A DNA stretch of 64,000 nt from Acinetobacter genomosp. 15BJ (GTDB lineage Bacteria > Pseudomonadota > Gammaproteobacteria > Pseudomonadales > Moraxellaceae): positions 1 to 64,000 of the forward strand of contig NZ_KE007346.1 of assembly GCF_000400715.1 (NCBI RefSeq), given 5' to 3'. A program made the translations under genes and the position numbers. Positions 1 to 8,599 of the stretch are shown piece by piece (the stretch's first letter is position 1; every line of letters begins with the position of its first letter). Under the pieces are notes generated by a model. The model did not search any database, was not told the DNA's origin, and was given only the letters and a program-made list of their open reading frames with translations.

Positions 1-1442
<1,442 letters not shown>

Positions 1443-1645
1443 ACAACACCCAAGCAGTTGTATATAAAGCTCAATTCGATTCAAAACCAAACAGTCAGAA
1501 GTGAAAACAACTGATTGAACTTGATTTAGTGAATAAACTAGTTACAATACAGACCAATTATCTAATCCGTTAATAACTCTTTGGACCGTAAGTAAGGCAT
1601 ACGACAATACATCGTGATTAAGACCCGAAAGCACCACAACAGTTT
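1443..1645 (+). other. 23S-5S internal transcribed spacer
   Basis: About 200 bases between the mature 23S and 5S ends, AT-rich and without an ORF or a tRNA-like cloverleaf that I can see. It is expected to be transcribed with the rRNA precursor and to carry processing sites. The stretch just before 5S is presumably part of the 5S processing stem. Confidence 0.8.
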
Positions 1646-1760
1646 GCTGGCGACAATAGCAAGAGTGAACCACCTGATCCCTTCCCGAACTCAGAAGTGA
1701 AACCTCTTAGCGCTGATGGTAGTGTGGCACTTGCCATGTGAGAGTAAGTCATCGCCAGCT
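1646..1760 (+). rRNA. rrf: 5S ribosomal RNA
   Basis: Starts GCTGGCGACAATAGC and ends ATCGCCAGC, so the two ends pair to form helix I of 5S rRNA. The internal CCACCTGATCCC..CGAACTCAGAAGTGAAAC block is the strongly conserved loop B/C region. The length of about 115 bases is normal. It is the last gene of the rRNA operon and is followed directly by a terminator. Confidence 0.97.
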
Positions 1761-1770
1761 TTTAAATACT

Positions 1771-1806
1771 AAACACCCCCAACCTAACGGTTGGGGGTGT
1801 TTTTTA
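1771..1806 (+). terminator. Rho-independent terminator of the rRNA operon
   Basis: A perfect GC-rich stem (AACACCCCCAACC pairing with GGTTGGGGGTGTT, TAAC loop) followed by a run of T residues, 11 bases after 5S. Confidence 0.93.
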
Positions 1807-1854
1807 TTGTCAAAAAATTTATATACTGGAATCTTTATTTAAGAGCTTTCTCAT

Positions 1855-2247
1855 ATGAGTTGGATCGTGGTACAAAGCTTTTCATTTCCTTATGAAGCTC
1901 AGATTGCCAAAACGCAATTGGAAGCAGCTGAAATTCCAGCACGTATTGAAAATGAACATACCATTAATATGGATTGGCTTTACTCCAATGCTTTAGGTGG
2001 TGTGCGACTGTTAGTTCCTGAAGGCTATGCAGAAGAAGCTAAAGCATTACTTGCTCAAGATTTTAGCCAAGAATTAGAACAACAATTTGGAGCAAGTGAA
2101 AGCTGCCCTAAGTGTGGCAGTACCGATATACAACCTTATACAGAAGGTAAACGGCCCGCTTATGTGGTATTTCTATTGCTTGGTTTTCCGCTCTTTTCGT
2201 ATAAAAATGGAACGAAGTGTCGGCAGTGCGAACATTTCTGGAGTTAG
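1855..2247 (+). CDS. DUF2007-type protein with C-terminal zinc ribbon
   Basis: A 130-residue protein. Residues 1-70 have the DUF2007 pattern (sequence opening with WIVVQSFSFPYEAQIAKTQL and a later GGVRLLVPE strand), a small ferredoxin-like fold often called a putative signal-transducing protein. C84-x2-C87 and C122-x2-C125 form a likely zinc ribbon, separated by a hydrophobic stretch (about 102-114) that may touch the membrane. The ATG start follows a weak AGAG site. It is the first gene after the rRNA terminator. The biochemical role is unknown for the family. Confidence 0.75.
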   Translation: MSWIVVQSFSFPYEAQIAKTQLEAAEIPARIENEHTINMDWLYSNALGGVRLLVPEGYAEEAKALLAQDFSQELEQQFGASESCPKCGSTDIQPYTEGKRPAYVVFLLLGFPLFSYKNGTKCRQCEHFWS

Positions 2248-2333
2248 TGCTTTATCAAAGAAAGTTGCAAGATGCTTTTAAATCAAGAATGATTGGCTTA
2301 TGTTCAAATTACAATAAAAAGAGCATTTAAATA

Positions 2334-2729
2334 ATGAAGATTGCCAAGCATATTTTATGGATAGATTGTACTGCGGCCACATTTGCGGGGTTGATCGTAT
2401 TACTTGCTGCACAATGGTTAAGTCAACTCTATCATTTACCCAAGGCGATTATCGTTTTTGTGGGTTGTGTAAATCTTTTATACGCATGTTATTCATTTAT
2501 ATTAGCCAATTATAAAAAACGTTCAATATTCCTCGTCAACATCTTGGTGATTGCAAATAGCATCTGGGTCTTGGTTTGTCTGATTATGCTTTGGAAATTC
2601 TGGCAGGAAATGACAATCTTTGCGGTACTCCATATTGCTGGAGAGGCTGTCTTTGTAGGTATTTTGGCTCGACTTGAATATCAATGGCGATATCAACTTA
2701 CATTTTCTTATCACGAAAGAAATAACTAA
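2334..2729 (+). CDS. Small hypothetical inner-membrane protein
   Basis: 131 residues with four hydrophobic segments (about residues 10-32, 38-57, 65-87 and 90-110) joined by short loops, and a basic C-terminal tail. I do not recognise a specific family; the topology is that of a small four-helix integral membrane protein. The 86-base gap upstream and 65-base gap downstream leave it plausibly transcribed on its own or with the next gene. The reading frame is supported by hydrophobic periodicity and codon use like its neighbours. Confidence 0.6.
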   Translation: MKIAKHILWIDCTAATFAGLIVLLAAQWLSQLYHLPKAIIVFVGCVNLLYACYSFILANYKKRSIFLVNILVIANSIWVLVCLIMLWKFWQEMTIFAVLHIAGEAVFVGILARLEYQWRYQLTFSYHERNN

Positions 2730-2794
2730 ATTAAGTGGACATCACTTAAACAGCTTTGTCTAATACGGTAGGACATTATAAAAAGGAAAATAAG

Positions 2795-3142
2795 ATGGAA
2801 TATAAAGGAAGTTGTCATTGTGGAAAAATCACCTTTGTTGCGCAAGGTGATTTGACTGAAGCAATGTCATGCAATTGCTCGATTTGCCAAAGAAAAGGTT
2901 CTTTATTGTGGTTCTTGCCTACAGATAAAGTTGATATTTCAGTTCAAGCAGATACTTTAACTAGTTACCAATTTAATAAGCATGTGATCGATCATCATTT
3001 TTGTAAGATCTGTGGTATTCATCCTTATGCAACAGGTATTGACCCAAAAGGCAATCAGATGTATGCCATTAATATAAGATGTATCGAAAATTTAGATTTG
3101 GAAAGCCTCAAAATTAATCATTTTGATGGCCGTTCGGTTTGA
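2795..3142 (+). CDS. GFA family (glutathione-dependent formaldehyde-activating-like) zinc protein
   Basis: A 115-residue protein with the full cysteine pattern of the GFA/CENP-V fold: C7-x-C9, C26-x-C28-x2-C31 and C70-x2-C73, which bind zinc. The family is named for glutathione-dependent formaldehyde-activating enzyme, but most members have no proven activity, so substrate is not assigned. An upstream in-frame TTG at 2756 would add 13 residues. I prefer the ATG at 2795 because AAAAGGAAAATAAG just before it is a good ribosome-binding site and family members begin close to the first CxC. Confidence 0.85.
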   Translation: MEYKGSCHCGKITFVAQGDLTEAMSCNCSICQRKGSLLWFLPTDKVDISVQADTLTSYQFNKHVIDHHFCKICGIHPYATGIDPKGNQMYAINIRCIENLDLESLKINHFDGRSV

Positions 3143-3164
3143 CACTCAAATTTAGAGAATAAAA

Positions 3165-3728
3165 ATGACCAAGAAAAAGCAGTTAGATGCTGAACAGACG
3201 ATTGTATTGTTAGATATATTAAAAAAGCGTTTTGAAGCCAATATACATCGGCATCACGGTTTGAATTGGGTGGATATCGAAGATCAGTTGAAACAGAACC
3301 CTGAAAAGCTATGGGTATTGAATCAAATGGAAGAGACTGGTGGAGAACCAGATATTGTTTCATTTGATTCAAAATCATCAGAAATTATCTTTTATGATTG
3401 TGCTGTAGAAACCCCAAAAGGACGTAGAAGCCTTTGTTATGATCGTGCTGCTTTAGATGCTCGTAAAGAACATAAGCCTGAAAATAATGCGGTCGATGTG
3501 GCCGCAGCCATGGGAGTTGAATTGCTCACAGAAGAGCAATATAAGCAGTTACAGGCGGTTGAACATTTTGATTTAAAAACCTCAAGTTGGGTAACAACCC
3601 CAGACGATGTGCGTAAATTGGGCGGTGCAATTTTTTGTGATAGCCGCTATGGCCGCGTCTTTACCTATCACAATGGCGCTCAATCTTATTATGCGACCCG
3701 TGGGTTTCGTGGTCGATTAAAAATATAG
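3165..3728 (+). CDS. DUF4256 domain-containing protein
   Basis: A 187-residue soluble protein that covers the whole DUF4256 family length. Recognisable features are an N-terminal helix (residues 6-22), WxxI-xxxL near 35-45, the METGGEPD block and the C-terminal SSWVTTPDDVRKLGGAIFCD / GRVF-YHNGAQSYY segment. No catalytic motif is obvious and no function is established for the family. It starts 22 bases after the GFA gene, so the two may be co-transcribed. Confidence 0.75.
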   Translation: MTKKKQLDAEQTIVLLDILKKRFEANIHRHHGLNWVDIEDQLKQNPEKLWVLNQMEETGGEPDIVSFDSKSSEIIFYDCAVETPKGRRSLCYDRAALDARKEHKPENNAVDVAAAMGVELLTEEQYKQLQAVEHFDLKTSSWVTTPDDVRKLGGAIFCDSRYGRVFTYHNGAQSYYATRGFRGRLKI

Positions 3729-3748
3729 TTTTGTGATTCGATCGCCCT

Positions 3749-3792
3749 TTGACATATTTTTTAATCTTTAATTATGCCAAGCGCTTGCTTGG
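3749..3792 (+). promoter_or_regulatory. Predicted promoter with AtuR-type operator upstream of the acyl-CoA dehydrogenase gene
   Basis: A perfect -35 hexamer TTGACA (3749-3754) lies 17 bases before a weak -10-like TTATGC (3772-3777). Overlapping the end of the -10 and the probable start point is CCAAGCGCTTGCTTGG (3777-3792), 6-bp arms around GCTT. The same CAAGC-NNTT-GCTTG core occurs twice between the TetR gene and atuA. The position would block RNA polymerase, so repression by the TetR protein is inferred. Confidence 0.6.
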
Positions 3793-3860
3793 TTTTTCGG
3801 GTTTTGCTACTTTAGTGCTCATTCAATAAACAATGATCAATAATTGCTAGGAAGCAGAAT

Positions 3861-5024
3861 ATGCACCTTAATCCTTTGTACTATAACGAGCAGCATCTTG
3901 AATTTGCCAAGAGTATTCGACGTTTTGTTGAAAAGGAAATTTCACCTTTTATTAATGAATGGGATGAAAGAGAAACCTTTCCGCGAGATCTGTATAAAAA
4001 AGCAGCAGATATTGGTTTGTTGGGATTAGGTTTTGAAGAGCAGTATGGTGGGATTGCAGGTACGGATGCATTTTATACGCTGTTATCTTCTATTGAGATC
4101 GCAAAATGTGCTTCAGGTGGCTTAGCAGCCTCTTTACTGTCACATACCATTGGTGCGCCACCAATTCAGCACTTTGCCAACGAAGAGGTTAAAGCTCAAG
4201 TGCTGCCTCAGATTTTATCAGGTGAAAAAATCTCGGCACTGGCGATTACTGAGCCGGGCGGTGGTTCAGATGTGGCTTCGCTTAAAACCAAGGCTGTACG
4301 TGACGGTGATTATTTTCTAGTGAGTGGTGAAAAGACCTTTATCACTTCAGGAATGCGAGCAGATTATTATTCAGTGGCAGTACGTACTGATCCGAATGCG
4401 AAAGGGGCAAATGGTATTTCAATGCTTCTCATAGATGCGCATAGTGCAGGAATCAGTAAAACCAAACTGGATAAGATGGGATGGTGGGCATCTGATACGG
4501 CACATCTGCATTTTGATAATGTCAAAGTGCCTGCTAGCCATTTATTAGGTCCAGAAAATATGGGTTTTCTGGTGATTATGAATAACTTCAATATGGAACG
4601 TTTTTTCCTTGCGGCAAGTAGTTATGGTTTTGCCTTGACTTGTTATGAGGAGGCATTGGATTGGGCACAGCAACGCCAAACCTTTGGTAAGCGTTTAGTC
4701 GATCATCAGGTCATGCGTCATAAGCTGGTGGACATGGCTACGCGTCTGACTGCAACCCGTGCTTTACTCGAGGATACTGCTTATCGTTTAGGCAAGCCTG
4801 AATTGCAAGGCAGTGAACTGATTGCCCAGATCTGTATGTTGAAGAATGTCGCTACTCAAACCATGCAATTCTGTGCCGATGCTGCAGTGCAGACACTCGG
4901 GGGGATGGGCTTTATGCGTGGTACTAAATCTGAACGCATTTATCGTGAAGTGAAGGTGAATATGATTGGCGGTGGTGCAGAAGAAATTATGAAGGATTTA
5001 ATTAGTAAGCAGTTAGGGTATTAA
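3861..5024 (+). CDS. Acyl-CoA dehydrogenase, citronellyl-CoA dehydrogenase-like
   Basis: A 387-residue flavoenzyme with the three-domain acyl-CoA dehydrogenase fold: N-terminal helices 10-115, central sheet with FAD-binding AITEPGGGSD (about 128-137) and FITSG, and C-terminal helices with QRQTFGKR and QTLGGMGF. The usual YEGT catalytic-Glu motif is replaced by IGGGAEEIM (369-377). Instead E246 in NMER sits where isovaleryl-CoA dehydrogenase has its base. It resembles the AtuD-like subgroup and shares its IGGGA motif with the atuD gene 8 kb downstream. The shared operator suggests a role in terpene (citronellol) catabolism. ATG with AGGAAG ribosome site. An isovaleryl or other branched acyl-CoA is an alternative substrate. 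Confidence 0.85.
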   Translation: MHLNPLYYNEQHLEFAKSIRRFVEKEISPFINEWDERETFPRDLYKKAADIGLLGLGFEEQYGGIAGTDAFYTLLSSIEIAKCASGGLAASLLSHTIGAPPIQHFANEEVKAQVLPQILSGEKISALAITEPGGGSDVASLKTKAVRDGDYFLVSGEKTFITSGMRADYYSVAVRTDPNAKGANGISMLLIDAHSAGISKTKLDKMGWWASDTAHLHFDNVKVPASHLLGPENMGFLVIMNNFNMERFFLAASSYGFALTCYEEALDWAQQRQTFGKRLVDHQVMRHKLVDMATRLTATRALLEDTAYRLGKPELQGSELIAQICMLKNVATQTMQFCADAAVQTLGGMGFMRGTKSERIYREVKVNMIGGGAEEIMKDLISKQLGY

Positions 5025-5043
5025 ACTTATTCCGTTGCTCATT

Positions 5044-5073
5044 AAAAGTGCGGTCAAAACACCGCACTTTTTT
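5044..5073. terminator. Bidirectional terminator between the acyl-CoA dehydrogenase gene and convergent genes
   Basis: AAAGTGCGGT and ACCGCACTTT pair around CAAAAC, with A and T runs on the two sides, so it can act in both directions between convergent genes. The stem happens to contain the 9-bp core AAGTGCGGT known as the Haemophilus DNA uptake word. Confidence 0.9.
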
Positions 5074-5084
5074 CATTTTGAAAT

Positions 5085-5822
5085 TTATTCGAGTTCAGCC
5101 AACTCTTCTAAAGAAATCTGACGGATTTCAAAGATGGGTTGTTTTAAAAATGAATTTAGTGCTTTGATATCAATGAATTTTATATTGTCGAGTGCGATAC
5201 CTTCAATACTATCTTTTTCAGTATTGTAACGAATATCCGCAGTTTGCTCGATAAACTGTTTGAATAACAAAGGGCTATCGCTTAACTCAGCAAGTGGCTT
5301 ATCCATCAGGGCTTCGAACTCATAGTCCATCGCATAAATATTGGATTCCCACATAACATCGCTAAAGTTCTCATCTTGACTAGAAATAATGCTGCCAGTC
5401 TCATAGCCAGAAAAATAATCTTCTTCTGAATTGATCCAAAGCACATAACAAGGTTGTGTCGCATCGATTTCTAAGAGTTGATACCAGACGATCCCTGAAA
5501 TTTGGGCAAATTCGAAAGCATCGTCTTCATTCAGCTTTGGAATTTCACCATCTTCGATATCAAACTTTTTGCCTGTTTTTTCTAATACCAAAGCTTCAAG
5601 TTTTTCGTAGATTTCATCATCTACTTCGCCATTGCCGATGTCATAGTTACAGAGTTCATCATAATATAAGCCTTCAACGACTAAGGTTTTGTATGCCTTT
5701 TCTGCTTCAGCTTTATCTGTATAAATCTGTTTGATTGCCCCAGTGGAAACACAGTTGGTCAGATGCCATTCATCATTGTATGCAAAATCATTTTGACGAA
5801 TCACGTATTGGATATTGCTCAT
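5085..5822 (-). CDS. Hypothetical protein, paralogue of the adjacent upstream gene
   Basis: A 245-residue acidic soluble protein that I cannot assign to a named family. It begins YVIRQNDFAYNDEWH, matched in the neighbouring gene by YAIRHLSYSYNDEYF, and ends with SDSPLLFKQFIEQ..DIRYN..LNSFLKQPIFEIRQISLEELAELE, again matched by the neighbour. It is therefore one half of a tandem duplication with strong divergence in the middle. No signal peptide or membrane segment is seen. It lies 18 bases after the paralogue, in a probable four-gene or shorter minus-strand unit that ends at the terminator shared with the acyl-CoA dehydrogenase gene. Confidence 0.65.
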   Translation of the reverse strand: MSNIQYVIRQNDFAYNDEWHLTNCVSTGAIKQIYTDKAEAEKAYKTLVVEGLYYDELCNYDIGNGEVDDEIYEKLEALVLEKTGKKFDIEDGEIPKLNEDDAFEFAQISGIVWYQLLEIDATQPCYVLWINSEEDYFSGYETGSIISSQDENFSDVMWESNIYAMDYEFEALMDKPLAELSDSPLLFKQFIEQTADIRYNTEKDSIEGIALDNIKFIDIKALNSFLKQPIFEIRQISLEELAELE

Positions 5823-5840
5823 TTCTTCTATTCCTTTTCA

Positions 5841-6551
5841 CTAAGCTTGATTGAGAGATTTTTCTAGTTGATAAATTTCTTCTATTGTCAGATAACGCAT
5901 CTCAATTGGATTTTTGAGTAAAGGATTGATACTTGAAAGCGCGTTAGGTTTAATTACTAAACAAGAATGATTGTATTTAATATCAGGATGATCTTGAATG
6001 AGTCGTTCTAGTAGTAAAGGTGAATCACTAAAATCAGCTAGGCTACCAACCAACTCAATATCTCTATAAATAGCACTTGAAGCAGAGGGCGAAACTGCTG
6101 ACAGTAAATGATCATTTTCTATAAAATTGGCTTGTAGAAAGTTATTTTCCTGAATGTCATATTCTGTTGTTCCATAGCAGACTCGATATTCATTTTGATA
6201 AATATCAAAAAAGACTTGTTGTTTGAGTTGCTTTGGATATTCAAATACAGCATAAACGCAATTGTCGAGTTGGTTCAGTATGTTAAATAATTCATCTACT
6301 GACATTTGAGCTAAAATTTTTTCCTTACCATAAAAGTCATGTTGTTGACTACATTCAATAATATTCTGAAAGTTGACTTTATGACTAAATTTATATTCGA
6401 GTTGTTTCCATTCTTGAATGGCGGCTTCTTTATTTTCAAATAAAGCTGCCATATGTCCTTGATGCCATCTTTCATAAAGATATGATGAAAAATATTCATC
6501 GTTATATGAATATGATAAATGTCGAATTGCATATATTTTTTCTGGTTCCAT
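5841..6551 (-). CDS. Hypothetical protein, tandem paralogue
   Basis: A 236-residue soluble protein of unknown function. Its N terminus (IYAIRHLSYSYNDEYF) and C terminus (DFSDSPLLLERLIQDHPDIKYN .. PLLKNPIEMRYLTIEEIYQLE) match the downstream gene, while the central part differs. A TTG at 6569 is possible, but the ATG at 6551 lines up with the start of the paralogue and leaves an 10-base gap after the preceding gene, so I chose it. The base composition is more AT-rich than in the paralogue. Confidence 0.62.
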   Translation of the reverse strand: MEPEKIYAIRHLSYSYNDEYFSSYLYERWHQGHMAALFENKEAAIQEWKQLEYKFSHKVNFQNIIECSQQHDFYGKEKILAQMSVDELFNILNQLDNCVYAVFEYPKQLKQQVFFDIYQNEYRVCYGTTEYDIQENNFLQANFIENDHLLSAVSPSASSAIYRDIELVGSLADFSDSPLLLERLIQDHPDIKYNHSCLVIKPNALSSINPLLKNPIEMRYLTIEEIYQLEKSLNQA

Positions 6552-6561
6552 TTCTAGGGCC

Positions 6562-7179
6562 CTAAGCAATTTTAGTTTTTAATTCTTGCAGCTTAGCTGC
6601 ACTAGGTGGCACAGCCATGCCATTATCCATCCAGAGTTCAAAACGCATCGGATTGAAAAAGAAATCAGGACGAATATCAAAATCAATAAATTTGGCTTCA
6701 CTTTTTCCCATCATGGGAAGAATTGTATTGATAAACCAACTATTGTGGGTGATCAGTAACGACTTTAATTGTCCAGTCACCGATAATGGAGAGAGTAGTG
6801 TTGCTGACAGCTTTGGATCATTAATCACATCAGTATGGAATTTCTCTAGGCGTTTTGCTAACCCATCTGTAGGGATATCCTGCATCGCTGCAACAAAATC
6901 ACTTAAAGTTGGAATAAAGCGATGATGGAAATCAACCAATAGGTGATCTTTTTCACAGAGGTCTTTAACCTCGATACTTCTGCCTGCACTATTTTCGAAA
7001 TGATGTCCAAAGATCGGAATAATGACCTCCTGAACACCCCAAAAGGTATGCAAGATACGATGGCGATTGTCGGTACACAACATTTTGGTGCTGTCGATTA
7101 GAGCATGAATATCAATATAATCTTCAAGCTCGCCCCCACGACGTTTCACCGAAATATTGGCATGTTGTACTGGATTCAT
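6562..7179 (-). CDS. DUF6915-like hypothetical protein
   Basis: 205 residues opening MNPVQHANISVKRRGG-x-LEDYIDIHALIDSTK, followed by a DNRHRILHT-x-G segment. This pattern resembles the DUF6915 family (small proteins that start near NPxxHAxxSVKxxGG and carry a HRxLxH motif), but this protein is longer than the typical member, with an extra C-terminal half of unknown nature. Soluble, with no signal peptide. It lies immediately upstream of the tandem paralogues on the same strand, so co-expression is likely. Function unknown. Confidence 0.6.
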   Translation of the reverse strand: MNPVQHANISVKRRGGELEDYIDIHALIDSTKMLCTDNRHRILHTFWGVQEVIIPIFGHHFENSAGRSIEVKDLCEKDHLLVDFHHRFIPTLSDFVAAMQDIPTDGLAKRLEKFHTDVINDPKLSATLLSPLSVTGQLKSLLITHNSWFINTILPMMGKSEAKFIDFDIRPDFFFNPMRFELWMDNGMAVPPSAAKLQELKTKIA

Positions 7180-7298
7180 TTTTACTAATTCTTATAATCG
7201 TTTGATGTTTAAGAACAATAGCAGCTTTCTGATATAACGAATATAGATAAATAGACGTGAGCGATAAGCTGTGTCGTGCTTAAATTGGAATCAATTTT

Positions 7299-7808
7299 TT
7301 AGAATGCTTGATATTTCTTATCTGTCCAATCTGCATTTAAGATTGCCCAACGTTCATGATCTTTCCATTCTTTTCCACCTACTCGTAGGTACTGGCGGGA
7401 GAAGCCTTCTTTTATAAAACCTGCATTTGATACAAGGCGAATAGAGGGCAGATTATCTGGTTGGATATTGGCTTCTAGTCGATGCAGATTGAGAGTTTGA
7501 AATGCTTCGTGTAAAACCAGTTGCAGACCTTGTCGCATATATCCATGACCTGCATAAGGAGAAAAGGCTTCATAACCTAAATAGGCAGAATGGAAATAAC
7601 CACGAATGATATTCGAGATATTGAAGGTTCCGACAATGGCATGATTTTCTTTCAAGCAGACAAAATAACGATGTTCTTGTGCGAGATATTGTTCAAAATC
7701 CGTTGGTGGGTAGGTCCACGGTTGATGGAGTTGAATACTATTTTGGTAGGCCTGTTTGATTGCAGCTAAATCGCTGAGTTGAGGCTTACGCAAATAGATA
7801 GCACTCAT
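7299..7808 (-). CDS. GNAT family N-acetyltransferase (RimJ/RimL-like)
   Basis: 169 residues spanning a single GNAT domain. The RimJ/RimL-type acetyl-CoA loop is around residues 85-95 (SPYAGHGYMRQGLQ, in place of Q/RxxGxG/A), followed by LHEAFQTLNLHRLEANIQPDNLPSIRLVSNAGF, the signature of the ribosomal-protein-alanine acetyltransferase subgroup. The N terminus reads IYLRKPQLSD. The substrate is likely a protein N terminus or a small amine, but cannot be told from sequence. It overlaps the TetR gene by four bases (ATGA), so the two are translationally coupled. Confidence 0.85.
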   Translation of the reverse strand: MSAIYLRKPQLSDLAAIKQAYQNSIQLHQPWTYPPTDFEQYLAQEHRYFVCLKENHAIVGTFNISNIIRGYFHSAYLGYEAFSPYAGHGYMRQGLQLVLHEAFQTLNLHRLEANIQPDNLPSIRLVSNAGFIKEGFSRQYLRVGGKEWKDHERWAILNADWTDKKYQAF

Positions 7809-8404
7809 TTAACCGCCATTTCCCAAACCATTTCAGTCAATTCATCAATTTTGACTTTACCTTCAGGCCTGTACCACGTCACTGTCCAAGAAATCGAGCC
7901 ACCGAGCAAGCGACGCCAAATAAAAGCATCGTGTTTCACTTTGCCTTGAGCACGTAATTTTTCAATCACATCCAACCATACTTGCTCATATTCATTACGC
8001 ATTTTTAGAAGGTAGTCTTGCTTCTCTTTGGAAAGCGCAAACCATTCATGTACCAGTACAGCCATCGCTGCACCCGTATCGCCAGCAATGGAAAGTAATT
8101 CAGCTTTGATGAGATGACGTAATTGTTGTTCAGGATCGGTTGAGCGTTCGGCAGCTTCTTTTAAACGAGCAAAGTTATAAATGATGGTTTGTTCCATCAC
8201 TGTCGCCAGGATTTCATCTTTGCTTTTAAAGTGATGAAACAGGCTGCCCGATTGAATACCAATAAATTCACCGAGTTGACGAACCGTAGTTTTGTCATAA
8301 CCTTGCTTATAAAACAGATAGGCAGCACCTTGCAGTAAACGTCCACGTGGACTGTCATCAAAACAAACAATCTTGGGTATTTGCTCAATTGAAGTTGCGA
8401 TCAT
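7805..8404 (-). CDS. atuR: TetR family regulator, probable AtuR repressor of terpene catabolism
   Basis: 199 residues with an N-terminal TetR helix-turn-helix (about 17-64; GAAYLFYKQGYDKTTVRQLGEF and GIQSGSLFHHFKSKDEIL split into two pieces) and an all-helical ligand domain. It is divergent from the atu operon and separated from it by a region holding two CAAGC-N4-GCTTG palindromes. In Pseudomonas, AtuR is a TetR-type repressor that binds two inverted repeats in the atuR-atuA intergenic region, so position, family and operator layout all agree. The inducer is presumably a CoA-thioester of the pathway. The gene continues into a GNAT gene with a four-base overlap. Confidence 0.75.
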   Translation of the reverse strand: MIATSIEQIPKIVCFDDSPRGRLLQGAAYLFYKQGYDKTTVRQLGEFIGIQSGSLFHHFKSKDEILATVMEQTIIYNFARLKEAAERSTDPEQQLRHLIKAELLSIAGDTGAAMAVLVHEWFALSKEKQDYLLKMRNEYEQVWLDVIEKLRAQGKVKHDAFIWRRLLGGSISWTVTWYRPEGKVKIDELTEMVWEMAVK

Positions 8405-8481
8405 GCCTATCCGTCTATCCCGTTTAATCCAAACTGTATTGTAACAAAATTCATTTGATGCGTTGTCTTATCTTTTTATAA

Positions 8482-8495
8482 CAAGCATTTGCTTG
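8482..8495. promoter_or_regulatory. Predicted AtuR operator, atuR-proximal
   Basis: CAAGCATTTGCTTG: 5-bp arms around ATTT. Its centre is 63 bp (six helical turns of 10.5 bp) from the second site, so two bound dimers would lie on the same DNA face. Positioned to control the atuR side or both divergent promoters. Confidence 0.6.
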
Positions 8496-8542
8496 AGTTT
8501 GTCTATTTTTGCTAATACAGCATAGCATTATGTACTTTACAA

Positions 8543-8560
8543 ACCAAGCACTTGCTTGGT
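8543..8560. promoter_or_regulatory. Predicted AtuR operator, atuA-proximal
   Basis: ACCAAGCACTTGCTTGGT: perfect 7-bp arms around ACTT, the best of the three copies. It ends 39 bases before the chosen atuA start, so it would lie at or just after the transcription start of the atu operon. Confidence 0.65.
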
Positions 8561-8599
8561 AATGTTAAGGCGTTTTTAGCAATAACAATGAGAAAGCGC

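Noticed and set aside
8552..8599. In-frame upstream starts for atuA at 8552 (TTG) and 8588 (ATG)
   Set aside because: The TTG lies inside the best operator palindrome and neither has a good ribosome-binding site; ATG 8600 has GAG at the right distance. The 8588 start remains possible.
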